Shown: in pieces, positions 4,401 through 5,783 of the stretch
Numbering within the stretch: position 1 is the first letter of the stretch
Layout: every line of letters begins with the position of its first letter
Source of the DNA: Thermoplasmata archaeon
Lineage (GTDB): Archaea; Thermoplasmatota; Thermoplasmata; Lutacidiplasmatales; UBA184
DNA length: 5,783 nucleotides
Reading direction: 5' to 3'
Assembly: GCA_030044695.1 (NCBI GenBank)
Contig: JASIDM010000152.1
Location: 1-5,783, forward strand
The notes under the pieces: generated by a model
The model's database searches: none
Told to the model about the DNA's origin: nothing
What the model saw: the letters and a program-made list of their open reading frames with translations, nothing else
Made by a program: the position numbers and the translations under genes

Positions 4401-5555
4401 ATGCGGGCGGCGGTCGTCGGTGGGGGGGTCGTCGGGTTGTTCACCGCCCGGTACCTTCAGGAGGCCGGCGCGGAGGTCACGCTGTTCGAGAGCGGACCGC
4501 TCGGCGCCGGTTCCGTCCACGCCGCCGGGATCATCGAGCCGGCCACCGCCTACCGGACGAACACCCTCGCCTTCCTGCGCCGCGTCTGGAGGTACTGGTG
4601 GGACGGCACCTGCGTCTATCGGAGCGCGGACCTCCGGTGGTGGGCGGAGAGCCTCCGCCAGCTGGAGCGCGCGCCGCCCGCGGGGTTCGAGCCGGCGCTC
4701 GCAGAGCTGGCGGAGACCTCGCTCGCGGAGTACCGTCGGCTCGCTGGTGAGCGGAACGACTTCGGCTACGAGGAGCGGGGCCTGACGGAGCAGTTCGACG
4801 ATCCGCGACACTACGCGCAGGAGCGGGCGCTCGCCCTGGCGAGGCGGGAGCAGGTGCCCGTCGACGTCCGTGACGACGGCGCGACGGGCTCGCTGTTCTT
4901 CCCGGAGGCCGGCTGGCTCGGCACGGAACGGTTCGTCGACCGGATGCGCCGCGATCTCGCGGCGTGCCGGGTCCTCCGACGTTCGGTCCAGGGGGTCGCC
5001 CTCGACGGGACGGTCGACGCCGACGGGGAGCGCTCGTCGTTCGAGGCGGTGGTCGTCGCGGCCGGGACGGGGTGCCGGCGCCTCGGCGTTCCGCTGACGG
5101 GGGTCCGGGGGTACGGCTGGCACGTCCGGAGTCCCGCGCGACCGCCGGTCGCCACGATCCACGTGGATCGGGGCCTGGCGATCGTCCCGCTCGACGGCGA
5201 ACTAAAGATCACGGGGGGCTGGGACTTCGATCTCTCCGACGATCCCGCGCGCTCTCGCCGAGTGTACCGATCGTTGCAGGAGGTCGTCCCCGTCGAGGCC
5301 GTCGTCTCCGCCCAGCAGGGGTCGCGACCGTGCACGCCGGATGGCCTGCCGACCGTCGGGCGGGCGGGACGGGTCGTCGTCGCGACCGGAGGGTTTCGGC
5401 TCGGGTGGAGCTTCGCCCCTGCGCTGGGGCGACACGCCGCCGGTCTCGCGCTCGGGACGGAGTCGAACCAGCCGTTCCTGGCCCGCTTCTGCGGGCGGCT
5501 GCACGACGGCCGGCTCGAGCCGGCGCCGAGGAACGAGATCGGACCGGGCCGCTAG
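4401..5555 (+). CDS. FAD-dependent DAO-family oxidoreductase (D-amino-acid dehydrogenase/glycine-oxidase-like)
   Basis: A 384-residue flavoprotein of the DAO family, which oxidises amines of small amino acids (D-amino acids, glycine, sarcosine, proline) to imines. Residues 4-15 (AVVGGGVVGLFT) are the dinucleotide GxGxxG motif, and E30 at the end of strand 2 should bind the FAD ribose. HAAGIIEP (40-47) matches the family's next conserved stretch. Residues 161-182 (ATGSLFFPEAGWLGTERFVD) resemble the segment before the substrate domain. VVVAAGTG (217-224) is the second FAD contact. The C-terminal block, RPCTPDGLPTVGR (309-321) then VVVATGGFRLGWSFAPALG (325-343), resembles the DadA C-terminal signature. 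The usual GHG there reads GGF, so substrate or electron-acceptor use may differ. Length is close to the usual 370-430 aa. The start is the ATG at the beginning of the GxGxxG strand, with no strong Shine-Dalgarno site. The exact substrate and acceptor (oxygen or quinone) are not deducible. Confidence 0.88.
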   Translation: MRAAVVGGGVVGLFTARYLQEAGAEVTLFESGPLGAGSVHAAGIIEPATAYRTNTLAFLRRVWRYWWDGTCVYRSADLRWWAESLRQLERAPPAGFEPALAELAETSLAEYRRLAGERNDFGYEERGLTEQFDDPRHYAQERALALARREQVPVDVRDDGATGSLFFPEAGWLGTERFVDRMRRDLAACRVLRRSVQGVALDGTVDADGERSSFEAVVVAAGTGCRRLGVPLTGVRGYGWHVRSPARPPVATIHVDRGLAIVPLDGELKITGGWDFDLSDDPARSRRVYRSLQEVVPVEAVVSAQQGSRPCTPDGLPTVGRAGRVVVATGGFRLGWSFAPALGRHAAGLALGTESNQPFLARFCGRLHDGRLEPAPRNEIGPGR

Positions 5556-5657
5556 CCGGACGCCCCGGTGGTCCCTGGGTCGCCCGAACTCCCGGGACGC
5601 GGCGTTATCGGGGCGCGCGTCTGCGGCCCCAGGGGGTCGCCGGGCCCGCGGACGACA
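5556..5657. other. Intergenic gap before the OB-fold gene
   Basis: About 100 bp of very GC-rich sequence. GTTATC at 5604-5609 is the only AT-rich patch and would set a transcription start near 5633, some 25 nt before the ATG at 5658. An 8-bp palindrome (CGGGCCCG, 5641-5648) and a CCCCAGGGG repeat lie nearby; both are unremarkable for this composition. Confidence 0.3.
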
Positions 5658-5783
5658 ATGACGGCGAGCGCGGGGCGACCCCCCGGGACGTACATCTCCG
5701 ACCTTCGGCCCTCGCGCGTCGCGACGTTCGAGGCGGTCGTCGTCGAGCTCGGCGCCGTCGAGGAGGTCGAGACGAAGGAGGGG
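5658..5783 (+). CDS. Probable OB-fold nucleic-acid-binding protein, RPA/SSB-like (partial, N-terminus only)
   Basis: The first 42 residues of a protein that continues past the right edge. After a short MTASAGRPPG leader, the sequence TYISDLRPSRVATFEAVVVE, then LGAVEEVETKEG, follows the pattern that opens archaeal RPA/SSB-type OB folds: an I-x-D-L-x-P turn, a beta strand of alternating hydrophobics, and a Glu/Val-rich turn ending in T-x-x-G. Such proteins bind single-stranded DNA in replication and repair. The start at ATG 5658 gives a normal beginning for this fold; no good Shine-Dalgarno site is visible, and transcription could be near-leaderless from the patch at 5604-5609. Only one strand-turn-strand unit is visible, so another OB-fold protein (for example a tRNA-binding or helicase-associated domain) is possible. 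Confidence 0.65.
   Translation, partial: MTASAGRPPGTYISDLRPSRVATFEAVVVELGAVEEVETKEG

Noticed and set aside
3767..4444. 225-residue minus-strand frame opposite the surface protein
   Set aside because: Arg/Glu/Val-rich shadow of the plus-strand coding frame, no motifs, and it runs across the intergenic gap and the start of the next gene.
4350..5162. 270-residue minus-strand frame opposite the flavin oxidoreductase
   Set aside because: Low-complexity Arg/Pro-rich translation, antisense to a gene with complete DAO-family motifs.
5041..5750. Near-identical stretch TCGAGGCGGT(G/C)GTCGTCG at about 5040 and 5729
   Set aside because: Both encode F-E-A-V-V-V strands in unrelated proteins. The match is explained by biased codon use, not by a dispersed repeat.
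1..5783. Mobile elements, CRISPR arrays, tRNA/rRNA genes, toxin-antitoxin or defence systems
   Set aside because: I found no transposase-like frames, terminal or regularly spaced repeats, tRNA-like cloverleaf or rRNA sequence, and no gene with defence-family motifs.

Overview
This 5.8 kb window is very GC-rich (roughly 70% or more by eye) with short intergenic spaces, GTG as well as ATG starts, and strong G/C bias at third codon positions. I favour an archaeon, perhaps a high-GC Thermoplasmatota-like lineage. The reasons are indirect. The last, partial gene begins like archaeal RPA/SSB-type OB-fold proteins. One exported protein is packed with N-glycosylation sequons. Short AT-rich islands sit where TATA boxes would be, and I see no convincing bacterial -35/-10 pairs. 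A high-GC bacterium is not excluded, since every complete gene here belongs to a family found in both domains.

Layout, left to right. (1) 1-474, minus strand: a class I SAM-dependent methyltransferase cut by the left edge. (2) 587-1153, minus strand: a DinB/YfiT-like four-helix protein, separated from the methyltransferase by a 112-bp gap holding an 8-bp-stem inverted repeat. (3) 1154-1384: a divergent intergenic region with a TATA-like island, a perfect 7-bp inverted repeat and a Shine-Dalgarno site. (4) 1385-1732, plus strand: a SemiSWEET (PQ-loop) sugar transporter. (5) 1710-2864, minus strand: threonine synthase with an N-terminal zinc ribbon. Its 3' end overlaps that of the SemiSWEET gene tail-to-tail by 23 bp. 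(6) 2865-3229: a divergent region that may hold a small ORF upstream of thrC and an AT-rich island between the two directions. (7) 3230-4207, plus strand: a membrane-anchored, acidic extracytoplasmic protein of unknown function with seven N-glycosylation sequons and four cysteines. (8) 4208-4400: intergenic, with small inverted repeats. (9) 4401-5555, plus strand: a FAD-dependent DAO-family oxidoreductase, DadA/glycine-oxidase-like. (10) 5658-5783, plus strand: the first 42 codons of a probable OB-fold, RPA-like protein cut by the right edge.

The genes do not form one pathway. ThrC (threonine biosynthesis), the amino-acid oxidase-like flavoenzyme and the SemiSWEET fit general carbon and amino-acid metabolism, but strand changes and gaps suggest mostly separate transcription units. 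I see no mobile element, CRISPR array, tRNA, rRNA or defence locus. The best candidates for something undescribed are the sequon-rich surface protein and the inverted repeats beside gene starts.
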